Origin: Eretmocerus hayati
Taxonomy: Eukaryota > Arthropoda > Insecta > Hymenoptera > Aphelinidae
Assembly: GCA_029851415.1 (NCBI GenBank)
Contig: CM056743.1
Location: 93,098,501 to 93,162,500 of the forward strand
Length of the DNA: 64,000 nucleotides
Direction of reading: 5' to 3'
Below the pieces are notes generated by a model, which was not told the DNA's origin, searched no databases, and saw only the letters and a list, made by a program, of their open reading frames with translations. Below are positions 11,195-22,139 of this stretch, in pieces. The first letter of the stretch is position 1; each line of letters opens with the position of its first letter. Both the position numbers and the translations under genes were made by a program.

Positions 11195-11640
11195 TGATAG
11201 TTTGTTGGATTATAGAATGTCTATTCCCATTGGGCGAAACTGGCAGGATTTGTCCGAAATCCCCGCCTGAGAGCACCAATTTCCGACCAGAGAGTGAGTC
11301 ATTGGAAAAAAACGTAACGGAGTATTCTATCGACCACTCCTGAAGCTTTTTTGGAAATCATTGATGCTTCATCCTAGATAATAACACCTGCTTCCCTCAA
11401 TTGCTTGTTATCAGCATCAGATTTCAAGAAGATGCTTTCAATACTTTCTAGATACAAGGGTAGTCTGAAGTATCTATGACTTGTCATACCTTGTGGTAAA
11501 AAGAATTGACGCAATACCTATCCAGGGCATTGACAGAACTTTCTTCTTTTGACACAGAAAATAATAAATGAGAGACCTCGACAAGGAGTTTTCCCACAAT
11601 CTCCGGGGCCATCAATGAAATTGACTAGATCTTCATTACT
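11195..11640 (-). pseudogene. Helitron PIF1-type helicase fragment
   Basis: Read on the minus strand in two or three frames, the segment gives a Walker A motif (FIDGPGDCGKT), then a stretch matching the conserved FRLPLYLES region, then Walker B (AGVIIxDEASM, where a stop replaces Trp), followed by VDRILR and LVLSGGDFGQILPVSPNG. These blocks, in this order, are diagnostic of the PIF1-like helicase of Helitron RepHel proteins. The helicase unwinds the donor strand during rolling-circle transposition. Only about 150 codons remain, with several stops and frameshifts, and no Rep nuclease domain is visible. Confidence 0.82.
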
Positions 11641-11700
11641 TTTGAAGTTGCTATGGATAGATTATTGATTCTCCACTCCTTCAAATCAATAATCAGAGGT

Positions 11701-11745
11701 AGCGGGGGTTGGCGAGCGGAGTGAGCAGAGGGGCTTGCCCCCTAG
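11701..11745 (+). mobile_element. Helitron-like 3' terminus (hairpin plus CTAG, followed by T)
   Basis: The sequence GAGCGGAGTGAGCAG is followed by a GC hairpin (AGGGGC, loop TTG, CCCCCT) and then CTAG with a T immediately downstream. That is the usual Helitron 3' end (hairpin, CTRR, insertion before T). Its orientation (plus) is opposite to the nearby helicase fragment, so the two may come from different copies. Confidence 0.55.
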
Positions 11746-12820
11746 TATATAGGGACTATACATTAATTACGTAAGAGAATTTTCCACCATGTTTGACCAC
11801 CCACCCACCTCCGGTAATAGTCCGTAAGATTGAGTTTTACCACCCACCCATTTCCTTACGTGAGATTTCGTACATGTATAGAGTGTAGGGTGCTTGTATT
11901 CAAAAAAACATAGAATATGCATGACAATTCAATATTTTTGATACGTGGCTGTGTTACACTCTTATTCTTCAATAAAGGGGGTCAAAATCCAATCCCCGGT
12001 CGATTGGATGATGGGGACTTACGATTTTTGTAACTTCGATTCCAAATCACTTTTCGCTGTCCCAAAATTGGCAAACGTCCCGGCCTCTTCGCATTCTTCT
12101 CAAAGACGCATATAAAAACAAAGTAAATCTGCCCTTGTCAGCTCGAAAAGGATGTCTCTGGTTGATTCAGCAGTGAGCATTATGAGATTCATCGCGAAAT
12201 CGGGGGAATTTTACTGATAGCGACTCGGAAAATCATCTTGTCATTCGATTCAAACGCATGTCTCTGAAACTACTGTCATCGCGTTCATCGGTCAAAATAC
12301 GTGGGAAATCATTGTTCTGATGCGCTCTCATCACGCTAAGAAATGATATCAGAACTATCAATTCATAAATTACCAGAAAATAATGCTGTTCCAGGAAAAT
12401 CAGTTCTTTGCAGTTCAAAAAAGAACTCCTGACCGTACAGGCGCAAAACTGGGTTCGGATCAGTTTTCTACGTCAAAAATACACTAGAAGAGCATTGAAA
12501 CATTCCGACACCAAAATTTTGTTCCTCAGTATTCTCACTCTGTTCTGAAACATCCAGGAAGGAATCAATCGAATCAAATCACGAAACTTACAGAAATGCG
12601 ACCATTTGAGCGTGCATACGAAAAACATAGTTAGCAATTTTCCTCCGTCGACCACCGAGGAATTATTCTCCATTGCTTACGAACTCAAGTTGAATTTCAA
12701 GCGGTTCGGAAAATTAGCGCAATAAGTAGTAAGTATTCGTGTAAAATATTCTGAACGACTATTTTGATCTTGAACGCAAAGTCAGACGTGGTACTGAGCC
12801 CATGGTTTCAGTCAAAGACA
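11746..12820. other. AT-rich intergenic stretch; no gene recognised
   Basis: Several frames of 60-66 codons exist on the minus strand (12233-12418, 12473-12673), but none has a recognisable motif and none is longer than expected for AT-rich DNA. No inverted or tandem repeat stood out. Confidence 0.4.
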
Positions 12821-13203
12821 TACAGTACCCACCATGAATAATGGAACACGTAGGATCTCACTCAAACAGTGATATTTCCAATTTGATCGGTCGTACGGAA
12901 ATTTCGAAAGGAGGGTTTTGAAGAACACAGAAAAATCTATCATTCCATGGGTTTTCATAATTTTTTACGTGCTTTCTAAGTGCCCGTACACGTGGCTGAA
13001 AATCAGAAAAAATTCTCCTTCAATCAATCACCTACAATTTTGACGGGAGTAATCCGATCACAAAAATACTCACGGGATCTTGTAGATCGTTTGAAAATCT
13101 GAAAATTTGGTCCTCTGTGAAATTTTCGTCCGACCCTTCCCGTCTGACTTACGAGCTCCGAAAGGAAACTTTGTATTAACATAGGGTGTTTATGGAGATA
13201 CTC
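12821..13203 (+). repeat. Dispersed ~380-bp repeat, copy 1 (others at 28060-28560 and inverted at 42080-42577)
   Basis: Starts TACAGTACCCACCAT and includes ATGGAACACGTAGG, CAATCAATCACCTACAA and the end block GTCTGACTTACGAGCTCCGA. Three copies in this window share this order with about 5-10% divergence by eye. Copies 2 and 3 extend ~120 bp further on the same side. I see no coding capacity and no clear TIR, so it could be a fragment of a larger element. Confidence 0.8.
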
Positions 13204-13219
13204 CACTAAATGCTCTACT

Positions 13220-13272
13220 AAATGCTCCGAAACGGCGCATATATATTATATATGGGCCGTTTCGGAGCATTT
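13220..13272. repeat. 53-bp near-perfect palindrome at the left end of the large foldback
   Basis: AAATGCTCCGAAACGG is followed by an alternating AT centre (ATATATATTATATAT) and then CCGTTTCGGAGCATTT. The right half is the terminus of the foldback arm beginning at 13251. The left half looks like the same terminus in inverted orientation, as if two element ends abut. Confidence 0.8.
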
Positions 13273-13856
13273 CGACGAATGCCTGCACCAGGGGGTCTGG
13301 AAAGAATCCATAAAAATTGTTTTCCTTCAGTACCATATTAATATAGTACGAGAAAATTTTTTTTGGATTTTTTCTAAGGCCTCCGTGGGCCCTGGGGCCT
13401 ATGAAAGGTCCTTTTTAGGCCCTTGTCAGCCTATTCCTGGAAAATCATAACTCCGACTAGAATCAACATTTTTGGACGTACCTCGGCGCATTGTCTTCCT
13501 CGAGACTAGTTCTTTTGAGAAAAGAATTGTCCATGGTCGATACATGAGCCTAGCAACTTCTAGGAGCTATTTGCTGAGAGCACATTTTAGCGATTTTCTG
13601 ACTTGCTTCAAAGTAACGTAGCTCCCACTAGACATGTGATAATCGACTTTTACAAGTGGTCATTTTGAAGGTCTTGAGAAAACCTACAATTTGACCACTG
13701 GTCAGAGTCGATTACTGTACTTTATATATGTGTTACAGTCATACCAAGCTGAGCAAATTCGTAAAAATGCCAAACTTTGAACTCAATTTAGAAAAATCAA
13801 TTTTTTTTATCCGACCCCAAACCTGTGCGACTATGTTTTTCGATACAAGAACTACC

Positions 13857-14410
13857 TGTTCAGGAGCTGAGGTGCTTCCCTTGGGGTTGAAACACGGGGA
13901 TGAGGAGTCTGGAGCGGGGTCGGTGATCCAAGCCAGTGATTTGTAGATTTCGTGTAACTTCACAGAAAATCACATTCATTCCCTAAAGCTTACGATCTAA
14001 ATACACAGTTTGTCACTTGCGTTCAGTGCACTTAATCAGTCGTGCGAAGATGCACTTTTCTCACAATCCGCGGGCACACACAAAAAGTACTTGGGTCGAT
14101 ATGATCGGCCGATAGTCGATATATATGGATATCTAATGAGCAATCGTCACGTGTACGGGGTAAACAAAGATCCACCGTGGGCCTTGGTCAAGGCTGAACT
14201 TTATGCCACACGGGGCACCAGACTGTAGGTCCGCCGTGGGCCAATATTGAGGCAAAACTGATTTCGAGCCACGTGAGCTCTATCGAGAAGAGAGGAAAGG
14301 CACACGGACGGATGTCATTGTCTTAGTGAGATCGATCACACGACAATACATATTAGAGGAAATTTGAGCGAGCGCTACTCGCTCCGTATACATAATTTCA
14401 ATCCTGAACA
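13857..14410 (-). repeat. 3' LTR of the nested LTR element
   Basis: 554 bp, with 9-bp terminal inverted repeats TGTTCAGGA and TCCTGAACA. It matches 16756-17309 in length and order. On the minus strand this is the downstream LTR, because gag runs leftward. Confidence 0.9.
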
Positions 14411-14839
14411 TATGCCCGGGTGCGAGATAGGAGATCTCGCAGAACTTTCAATTGGAATTGAGGTTAAATTTCAAGAGGGAGTGAAATTATGATTTTGAAT
14501 CAAAAAACGGTCATTTGACCCAAAATCGGTTCAATTTTCATGAAGCGTGGAAGTTTCGACAGGATGCAATTTTGTCAATTCAAAGGAAATTGCTTAGTTA
14601 GACTGAAGGTCTGTCGTGGACAAATTAGTCGGGGGAGGAACAATTTTTCCATAAGAAGTGATGAGAAGAAAAAATTTGATCGAAAATAATAAGGAATGAA
14701 CATAGAGAATGGACCATATTACGGTCAAAGAGTTTCCGAGATAGCTCGCACGTCAGAGTCAAAAGCAAAGTCGTGCCCGGGTGTAATAAATTCTGCCTTA
14801 CTTGAGCTATAATCAGCTCGGGCATGATCTCTATGGAGG

Positions 14840-15619
14840 TTAAGGACAAATCTTACTCAACCGCGAATGTCTTAGGCCAATGATCTCGGAATCACAACGA
14901 TTTTTACGAAACTTGAGGTTTCGGGTGGGTTTTTCGGATGCGTTGAACAGCTGCAAAGACGAGGGTAAGAACATACGTAAATTTATATCATCATGGCAAC
15001 TGATAATCTCGCAGGCAGTGGCCATGGGTGTGACGCATGCAGGCGCCGGGGGTAATAAGCTACAGCTATGAGTGTTAGTATGATCACTGTGCATTGTAGT
15101 CACTGAAACACTTTGATCGCTCACGTTGTGGTTAGTCACTTTCTTAGACCTAATTGGAGGTGAATCAGGCGCATCGAAATTGAAAAGTAGAAGCTCGTTG
15201 ATGGCCTCTGTGGTTCTTCCGTCGAAGGCCGGCAACTCTGGAAGCTGGAACCCCACGCCAGGCTGCACTTCAGCCGGCGCTGGGTCGTGACGATGAGTTT
15301 TGGCAGCAATTTCAGGAGTCTCGGCTTCCTGCAGCCTCTTAAGGATGAAGTCTCTGGCTATATCATAAGCCACTTCGACTACCGTGATATTTCTATTCAC
15401 GAAGTAGTCATGCTGCAGGTCTTCGGGACAGGCTTCAGCATACAGCTCCCCGTGCGAGTTCCTGCACTTATCCCATTCTTCGTCCAGTTTAGACAAGTGG
15501 TTTTTCAGCAGGTACTGAGAGGATCGGTCGTACTTCTTGACCTTCTCGGGGGCATTGATCATCGAATTAACGATAATCTCTTGAAGTGTAAAGAGCTTCT
15601 TATACTCATTGCTCGGCAT
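14840..15619 (-). CDS. Gag-like protein of the nested LTR element, 259 codons
   Basis: The frame starts at a true ATG (15619) after a leader of about 1.1 kb from the LTR. The N-terminal ~100 residues are charged and predicted helical (NHLSKLDEEWDKCRNSHGELY). That is followed by FQLPELPAFDG, which parallels the LPKLPKFDG-type segment that precedes the DUF1759 body of BEL gag. Downstream it becomes Ser/Thr-rich and ends without a zinc knuckle, so it is shorter than a complete gag. It probably represents a truncated BEL-type gag retained in a non-autonomous element. Overlapping plus-strand frames (such as 15287-15793) are shadows. Confidence is moderate because similarity rests on short motifs. 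Confidence 0.6.
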   Translation of the reverse strand: MPSNEYKKLFTLQEIIVNSMINAPEKVKKYDRSSQYLLKNHLSKLDEEWDKCRNSHGELYAEACPEDLQHDYFVNRNITVVEVAYDIARDFILKRLQEAETPEIAAKTHRHDPAPAEVQPGVGFQLPELPAFDGRTTEAINELLLFNFDAPDSPPIRSKKVTNHNVSDQSVSVTTMHSDHTNTHSCSLLPPAPACVTPMATACEIISCHDDINLRMFLPSSLQLFNASEKPTRNLKFRKNRCDSEIIGLRHSRLSKICP

Positions 15620-16755
15620 CGTGAGGTTGTGTGCTGGAATTTACACTACCGAGATGAGTCACTGTGCCTAGTGTGCACGAAGAGGGGTGGAACCTTGTGC
15701 CCAAATAGCACTATGAGAACATGGATGCACGAGGATGTGCAAATCCAAGCTGGGGGTGGCGGTAAAGCGAACGAATCTGTATCACTCACATAATGAGCGT
15801 AGCACAAACTGCTAGCTCTGAGGGTATCGAGCTCTGAAAAAAGAGACTCGCCCGACGAAGAGTAACTTCTAGCGACTATAAGCAATACACTGTGGCGCGA
15901 GACAATTGACGCTGATTCTGCCGAAAAAGACAAAAATCAGTACTATTTGCGCTTTCCCACGTAATATTCAGTGAGACTCGAAGCCCGCAAGTATTTTAAA
16001 CGGGTTTCACAGCATGAGCGAAAATACAGCTGAGCGCGGGGTGAGGCGGGGTCGAACGTAGTATATAGTAATACATTCACACATGCATAAGCATGGCACA
16101 CATTGCCATTTTTGCGAAAATTCGAGCGCAAGAGAGAGCGACTTGAGAGAGTGAGTGAGACAGCGCACACAGTGTACAGTGCACTACTCGAACATATGGC
16201 CTAGGCGGACGATGTCCAATCGGCCGAGGTAGGGGTGCTCAGCGACAGAGAGAGAGAGAGACTCGCGAGAGAGATACTGAGGTGAGGTGCGCGGCGCGGC
16301 GAGATGGGCTTGCACGCGTCAACGGCTGTTCGAACAGCACATCAGGTGATTGACTGCTCTACACAATGAAAGCTCACACGGACTAGAGTGACGTCACGAG
16401 TGGCGCGATGGAAATTTGACCAACTCGGCCATGACAGCGGTGCGAGAGAGATAGAAGATCTCTCACGTAGATGATCCCCGCGTGTAGCAGCAAGCTTACA
16501 CAGGGTGAATGGGTCGCGCGACGATGCGGTTTTGACTTGCACGCGAGGGTGGTGCAGTCACTTTTCGTACAATGCTCGTACGTCGCTCAGCTCGTTGATG
16601 ATGAGCAAAGAACGAGGGAAAAGGCGCCGAAATTTGGCGCGATTGCTGCGCGGGAAATCGTGAGAATCGACTTTCAACTTACTGCGAGTGACTGAAATTC
16701 TCCATGAGATCGGTGAAAATCTCCTGCCGGCTCCTCATCCAACTCAAAGGACCAA

Positions 16756-17309
16756 TGCTCGGGAGCTGAGGTGCTTCCCTTGAGGTTGAAACACGGGGAT
16801 GAGGAGTCTGAAGCGGGATTGGTGATCCAAGCCAGTGATTTGTAGATTTCGTGTAACTTCACAGAAAATCACATTTATTCACTACAGCTTACGATCTAAA
16901 TACACAGTTTGTCACTCGCGTCCAGTGCACTTAATCAGTCGTGCGAGGATGCACTTCTCTCACAATCCGCGGGCACACACAAAAGGTACTTGGGTCGATA
17001 TGATCGGCCGATAGTCGATATATATGGATATCAAATGAGCAATCGTCGCGTGTACGGGGTAAACAAAGATCCGCCGTGGGCCTTGGTCAAGGCTGAACTT
17101 TATGTCACACGGGGCACCAGAGTGTAGGTCCGCCGTGGGTCAATATTAAGGCAAAACTGATTTCGAGCTGCGTGAGCTCTATCGAGAAGAGAGGAAAGGC
17201 ACACGGACGGATGTCATTGTCTTAGTGAGATCGATCACACGACAATACATACTAGAGGAAATTTGAGCGAGCGCTACTCGCTCTGTATACATATTCTGAA
17301 TCCTGAACA
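16756..17309 (-). repeat. 5' LTR of the nested LTR element
   Basis: 554 bp, begins TGCTCGGGAG and ends TCCTGAACA. On the minus strand this is the upstream LTR and would contain the promoter. I could not assign a TATA box with confidence. Confidence 0.9.
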
Positions 17310-17314
17310 CCACC

Positions 17315-19587
17315 AATTAAAACAATAATCTGTGTGGGATATTGAATTGCCGATTTTATTCAGCCCATTTGGAACACCCGTTTTTGACTTCCTGCTCGAA
17401 ATGACCTCAAAGGTAAGGCTCGCATATGCTTCGATCTGAACTAATGTCCACCAATCTGTGTCGTATTACTCTCCAATATACCCCCAAATATGTCTTCTAT
17501 TTGGACGCAGGCGAGTGCGAGTGGGATTTCACTCATTCCAGCTCACAAATGAGATAAGCGGCTGAAGTAGGGATACGGACATGGTTTTTTGACTCAAAAT
17601 GATCATCTAAACACGATCACGGGGTCAGTTTGGCTCCAAAATATTGATATTCGCTCTCAGACTAGGATACACTTGAGTTACATGTTTTCTGATGGAGTGG
17701 CTTCAGGCCGAATCCATGTAAGATCAGGCAGCGAAAAAAGTTGGGGTCACGGATATTTCTGACGATGAAGTATATCATTCTTGAGACGAGATGATGAGAC
17801 ACGTATTTTTTTGTTACCCCTAAATCGATTCCCTGTCAGAGCTACGCGAATTTGGAGATCGGGAGCTGCAAAATCAGTTTTAGAAAAACTGACACTTCGA
17901 AATCAGTAAAGATGCAATAATTCCTATGCGACTTTGAATATTCAGCTGAATCTTGTTGGATATAGTTACTAGGTAGATGTTGCATGCAAATTTACACTGA
18001 TTGGGTTGGAATTGCCATTCGGATCCGAAAAAACTCGCTTTTTACGAGAAATAAAAAAAAATTAATTACTCAAAAATACCATCGTGAATTTCTTTGGTGA
18101 ATTTTGTGGGGGTATTTGATGACATGATGTTTCAGAGGGTACTTTCAGAGTCGGCGCTAAAAGCTCCAGATGACCAGAAAAAAATATTTTTCGGAAAAAA
18201 AAATTTTTCTTGTCTCAAATAGGTTCTGGCATCCTTCAAATGATAAATATTGGCTGAATAGTAGTACGTACAGAGTACAGTACCTGCCAATTTCTACAGA
18301 GACTCAATTCCTCCAACTTATCTTGCACAGAAAGTAAGCGCAGTGCCCAAGCTTGTTGAATGTGCTATATGAGCAAAAATGTTTTGAGTCTCATATCACT
18401 GCCAGTGGTGAATAACACTTACTGGAAAAACGTAAACGTAGAAAAAATTAGACTGAAAGCATTTTTGCTCATATAGCCTTTTCAACAAGCTTGACCACTG
18501 CGCTTACTTCCTGTGCAAGATAAGTTGGAGGAAATGAGTCTCTGTAGATATTTGTAGGTACTACTTTTCAGCCAATATTCATTATTTGAAGGATGCCAGA
18601 ACCTATTTGAGACAATAAAAAATTTTTCTCCCGGGAAATATTTTTTTTGGTCATTTTGAGCTTTCAGCGCCGACTCGAAGAGTACCCTCTGAAACATCAT
18701 GTCATCAAATACCCCCAGAAAATTCACCAAAGAAATTCACGATGGTGTTTTTGAGTAATTAATTTTTTTTAATTTCTCGTGAAAAACGAGTTTTTTCGGA
18801 TCTGAATGGCAATTCCAACCTAATTAGTGTGAATTTGCATGCAACATCTACCTAGTAACTATATCCAACAAGATTCAGCTGAATATTTAGAGTCGCATAG
18901 GAATTATTGCATCTTTACTGATTTCAAAGTGTCAGTTTTTCTGAAATTGATCTTGCAGCTCCCGATCTCCAAATTCGCGTAGCTCTGACAGGGAATCGAT
19001 TTAGGCCAAACAAAAAAATACGTATCTCCTCATTCTGTCTCAAGAATGATATACTTCATCGGCAGAAATATCCGTGACCTCAACTTTTTTCGCTGCCTGA
19101 TCTTACATGGATTCGGCCTGAAACCACTCCATCAGAAAACATGTAACTCAAGTGTATCCTAGTCTGAGAGCGAATATCAATATTCTGGAGCCAAACTGAC
19201 CCCGTGATCGTGTTTAGATGATCATTTTGAGTCAAAAAACCATGTTCGTATCCCTATTTCAGCCGCTTATCTCATTTGTGAGCTAGAATGAGTGAAATCC
19301 CACTCGCACTCGCCTGCGTCCAAACAAACGAAAGAATGCCCATTTTCAACTCGTGAAATAGAACCGCCTGCTCGCATCTAGCTCAAGGCTCGCCCCCGAA
19401 AGTTCTCACACATATTTGGGGATACATTGGGGAGTAATCTCATACAGATTGGTGCACATTAGTTCAGATGGAAGCATATGCAGGCAATACCTTTGAGGTC
19501 ACTTTGAGCAAGAAGTCAAAAAGGGTGTTTCAAATTGGCTGAATAAAATTGGCAATTCAATATCCCACCCAGATTATTATTCTTATT
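17315..19587. repeat. Inner inverted arms and centre of the large foldback
   Basis: From about 17320 to 18390 and again from about 18465 to 19585 the sequences are inverted copies. Examples are GATATTGAATTGCC (17339) with GGCAATTCAATATC (19550), and GCTATATGAGCAAAAATG (18364) with its complement at 18462. The centre is ~70 bp of unpaired sequence around 18400-18460. The right arm carries about 100 extra bases near 19330-19410. No coding frame is supported. Confidence 0.85.
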
Positions 19588-19656
19588 GGTAGTATCTGTA
19601 TCGGAAAATATAGTTGCACAGGTTTCGGGTCGAATAAAAAAAATTGATTTTTTGCA

Positions 19657-20100
19657 ATTGTGTGCGCGAAGTTGTAAAAAAATGAGACTTCTCTTCATTA
19701 TTTACAGTGCGAGAAGCAATGCGTGAATGACTTCTCGCACAGTTTTACATTTACGCACTGGTGAAGTGTGCGTGAATGTAACTTCTCGCTCTAATGCATT
19801 TTCATTCACGCACAGTTCCAAAATATGATGTCACGTCATCCCTCTGAATTTGGCCTTTCTTGGAAACTTCGTTTCCAAGATAATCTTGCTCGGACAGTGG
19901 TGCATTTAATTACAACTTCGCGCACAATTGCGAAAAAAAATAGTATACTCAACACGTGCGAGAAGTTTCCGCACACGTTGCCAACTCGCGCGAGAAGTAA
20001 CATTCACGCACACTTCGAAACTTCTCGCACACCCAGAAGTACATATTTACGCACACTCGCGAAGCGAGCGTATAGAAACTCTATAGAAACTCGTATAGAA
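19657..20100. repeat. Insertion built from repeated TTCTCGCAC and TTCACGCACA motifs
   Basis: The left foldback arm lacks this block. It contains many copies, in both orientations, of ACTTCTCGCAC-like and ATTCACGCACA-like words. It also has a short palindrome (TTGGAAACTTCGTTTCCAA) and ends CACTCGCGAAGCGAGCGTAT. No coding frame is supported. It is probably a small non-autonomous element, but its class is unclear. Confidence 0.6.
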
Positions 20101-20410
20101 AGTACAGTAACCGACTTTGACCAGTGGTCAAATTGTAGGTTCTCTCAAAACCTTCAGGAGGACTACTTGTGAAAGTCGATTTTCACATGTCTAGTGGGAG
20201 CTACATCACTTTGAAGCAAGCTCAAAAATCGCTGAAATGTGCCTTCAGCAAATAGCTCCTAGAAGTTGCTAGGCTCAAGTATCGACCATGGACAATTCTT
20301 TCCTCAAAAGCACTAGTCTCAAGAAAGAGAATGCGCCGAGGTACGTCCAAAAATGTGGATTCTAGTCGGAGTTATGATTTCCCAGAAATAGGCTAAAAAG
20401 GGCCTAAAAA

Positions 20411-21838
20411 TGAAGTGCGTCCGTAGAACGCGCGATTGATGACGAAGTCATGAAGGTTTGCTAGGAAGTACTACTATTTGATTAAATTTCTTGTAATTCG
20501 TTGGCCACATGATTTATCTTTCCCTTCATTTTGGAGTTAGATGATTGAGATGCACAGATTCGAGGTGTAATCGATGAGGGACATTTTCTCGTTATTACAC
20601 GTACACTGCGGTCCTTGTCTCTGATGGCGATATCTATCTTGATGGAAAGTACCCTCTCAACTCATAACATTCATTCTGATGAAAAACAATTTTCAATAAA
20701 TTAGAAAGTGTCAAAGAACGAAATTTTAATATTTGAGCATGAATGTGCCAACTGCGAATTTCGCTCTTAACGGTTCTATAACATGCATATTACAACTCTT
20801 TGGAAGGTATAAAGTATGAATTTACTAGCATATGTATGTAAATTTTCCCACTCATCAGTGCCATGAGAATAACATGGAAACCCTGGTAACAGGAAATGAA
20901 ACTATGCATTTTCGAAAGTACACGGAACTTGACATTTGTCACTAAAATTGATCTCGATGAATGGTTCGAGCAGGCAAAATGCAGGCTAAGACCTTTGCAG
21001 TGAGTCGCACTGGTAAGGCAGGGAACTGGCATAAAAATTGAGCAAGCGTAGACTTCCTTGAAAAAGTATTCAGTGAAAAAATGGAAATCGATTTCTTTCG
21101 ATACTTTGGAAAATATAGGCCTTACGATGAACTTTGCAAAAAAATTGGCGCGGAAAGACTTGCAATGAGGTAAATTCACTTTTATCGAGGGAAACTGAAC
21201 GAGTTTGTTAATTTTGGGCAAAGCGCCACGAAATGTACGAGCTCAGCGTGCACATGAAGAATGGGATTTCGGTACTTGTAACTTGAGGACTTGATACTCA
21301 CGAAGATCGAAAAGAAGAAAACCCACAAGGCACGGAACTGACATTTAGACTCATGTTTAAATGATAATTTTTTGAGTAATCCTGGACCGAAAGGCCCATG
21401 ATGGAGCGAGAAGCAGCACCAGAAATAAACATACAACAACAACTAATGCTGTGATTTTTTTTTCAAGTGTGGTTAGGGCTTTGCATAAAGTAGTTCGCAT
21501 TGTTCTGAAGTTTCCACCGGACCATACTCATATTAAGATGCCCCCAAAGAAAGGAAAGATTCCATAAAGAGACGTCACTGTATTTTGAATTTTAGAGAGC
21601 GAATACTCTTATTATTAAATATGCAACATCTCAAGTATGCCTCGTCTTCATATGCATTGTAACTCCGTAAAGAATCTATAGATATTATGTATGAGAGATC
21701 CACCCCTGTTTGTTTACAATCTCGGCGCGTCGATGAGATAAGCGTGCAAGATATAGATATACTCCATCACGCAAGTTACGTGGATCGTTTAGTGCGACCG
21801 CAACAAAACTCAACGCGCGATAGGATGACTTCGTCATC
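20411..21838. mobile_element. 1428-bp insertion with subterminal ATGACGAAGTCAT palindromes
   Basis: The left foldback arm has a run CCTTTTTAGG where the right arm is split: GGCCTAAAAA, 1428 bp, then AAAAGGACC. Near both ends lie ACGCGCGAT and the near-palindrome ATGACGAAGTCAT. Read on the minus strand the element starts GATGACGAAGTCATCC and ends GGACGCACTTCA. A second copy of the start, including CGCGTTGAGTTTTGT, is at 56968-57000. A T-rich target and short subterminal repeats without long TIRs fit a Helentron-type non-autonomous element. The apparent AAAA duplication argues against that, so the class is open. The 143-codon minus frame inside (20790-21221) has no recognisable domain. Confidence 0.6.
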
Positions 21839-22139
21839 AAAAGGACCTTCCATAGGCCCCAGGGCCCACAGGGGCCTTAGAAAAAATCCCAAAAAAATTT
21901 TTTTGTACTATATCAATGCAGTACTGGAGGAAAAAAATTTTTATGGATTTTTTCCAGACCCCCCTGGTGCAGTCATTCGTCGAAATGCTCCGAAATGGCC
22001 CATACACAGTTAAAGACACTTATGACGACCGCGAGCAGTTACATTTTTGATGGAGAATATGAGTTCATTTCGCGTTCTTTCCCATGCCACATGACCTTGT
22101 TTCCGAAAATACTGCTTGGACTGCCGTTCCCGGACATCA

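Larger units (their letters stand above)
13857..17309 (-). mobile_element. Non-autonomous LTR retrotransposon (BEL-like gag only), minus strand
   Basis: Two 554-bp direct repeats, each running from TGYTCRGGA to TCCTGAACA, flank 2345 bp. They differ at about 28 positions (roughly 5%) by eye. The flanks CTACC (13852-13856) and CCACC (17310-17314) are a 5-bp target duplication with one change. The empty site is preserved as GGTAG (19588-19592) in the opposite arm of the foldback. The only gene is a gag-like frame. Next to the right LTR on the minus strand is TTGGTCCTTTGAGTTGGAT, which resembles the region next to BEL 5' LTRs as I remember it. No protease or reverse transcriptase is present. Confidence 0.9.
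13251..22004. mobile_element. Foldback element (~3.4 kb when its insertions are removed), expanded by three insertions
   Basis: The left half is 13251-13856 plus 17315 to about 18400. The right half, about 18480-22004, is its inverted copy. Matching blocks include CATTTCGACGAATG (13270 and 21975), the line through 'ggacgtacctcggcgcatt' (13475 and 20330), CCGACTAGAATC and the central arms around 18390-18480. Three sequences break the symmetry: an LTR element at 13857-17309, a motif-rich insertion at about 19657-20100 and a 1428-bp insertion at 20411-21838. Arm identity is roughly 90% by eye. No transposase frame exists. No target duplication was found, perhaps because the left flank is itself palindromic. 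Confidence 0.82.

Noticed and set aside
11195..11745. One Helitron running from the helicase to the CTAG end
   Set aside because: The helicase is on the minus strand and the 3' end is in plus orientation.
15287..15793. 168-codon plus-strand frame
   Set aside because: It lies antisense to the gag-like frame and has no recognisable motif.
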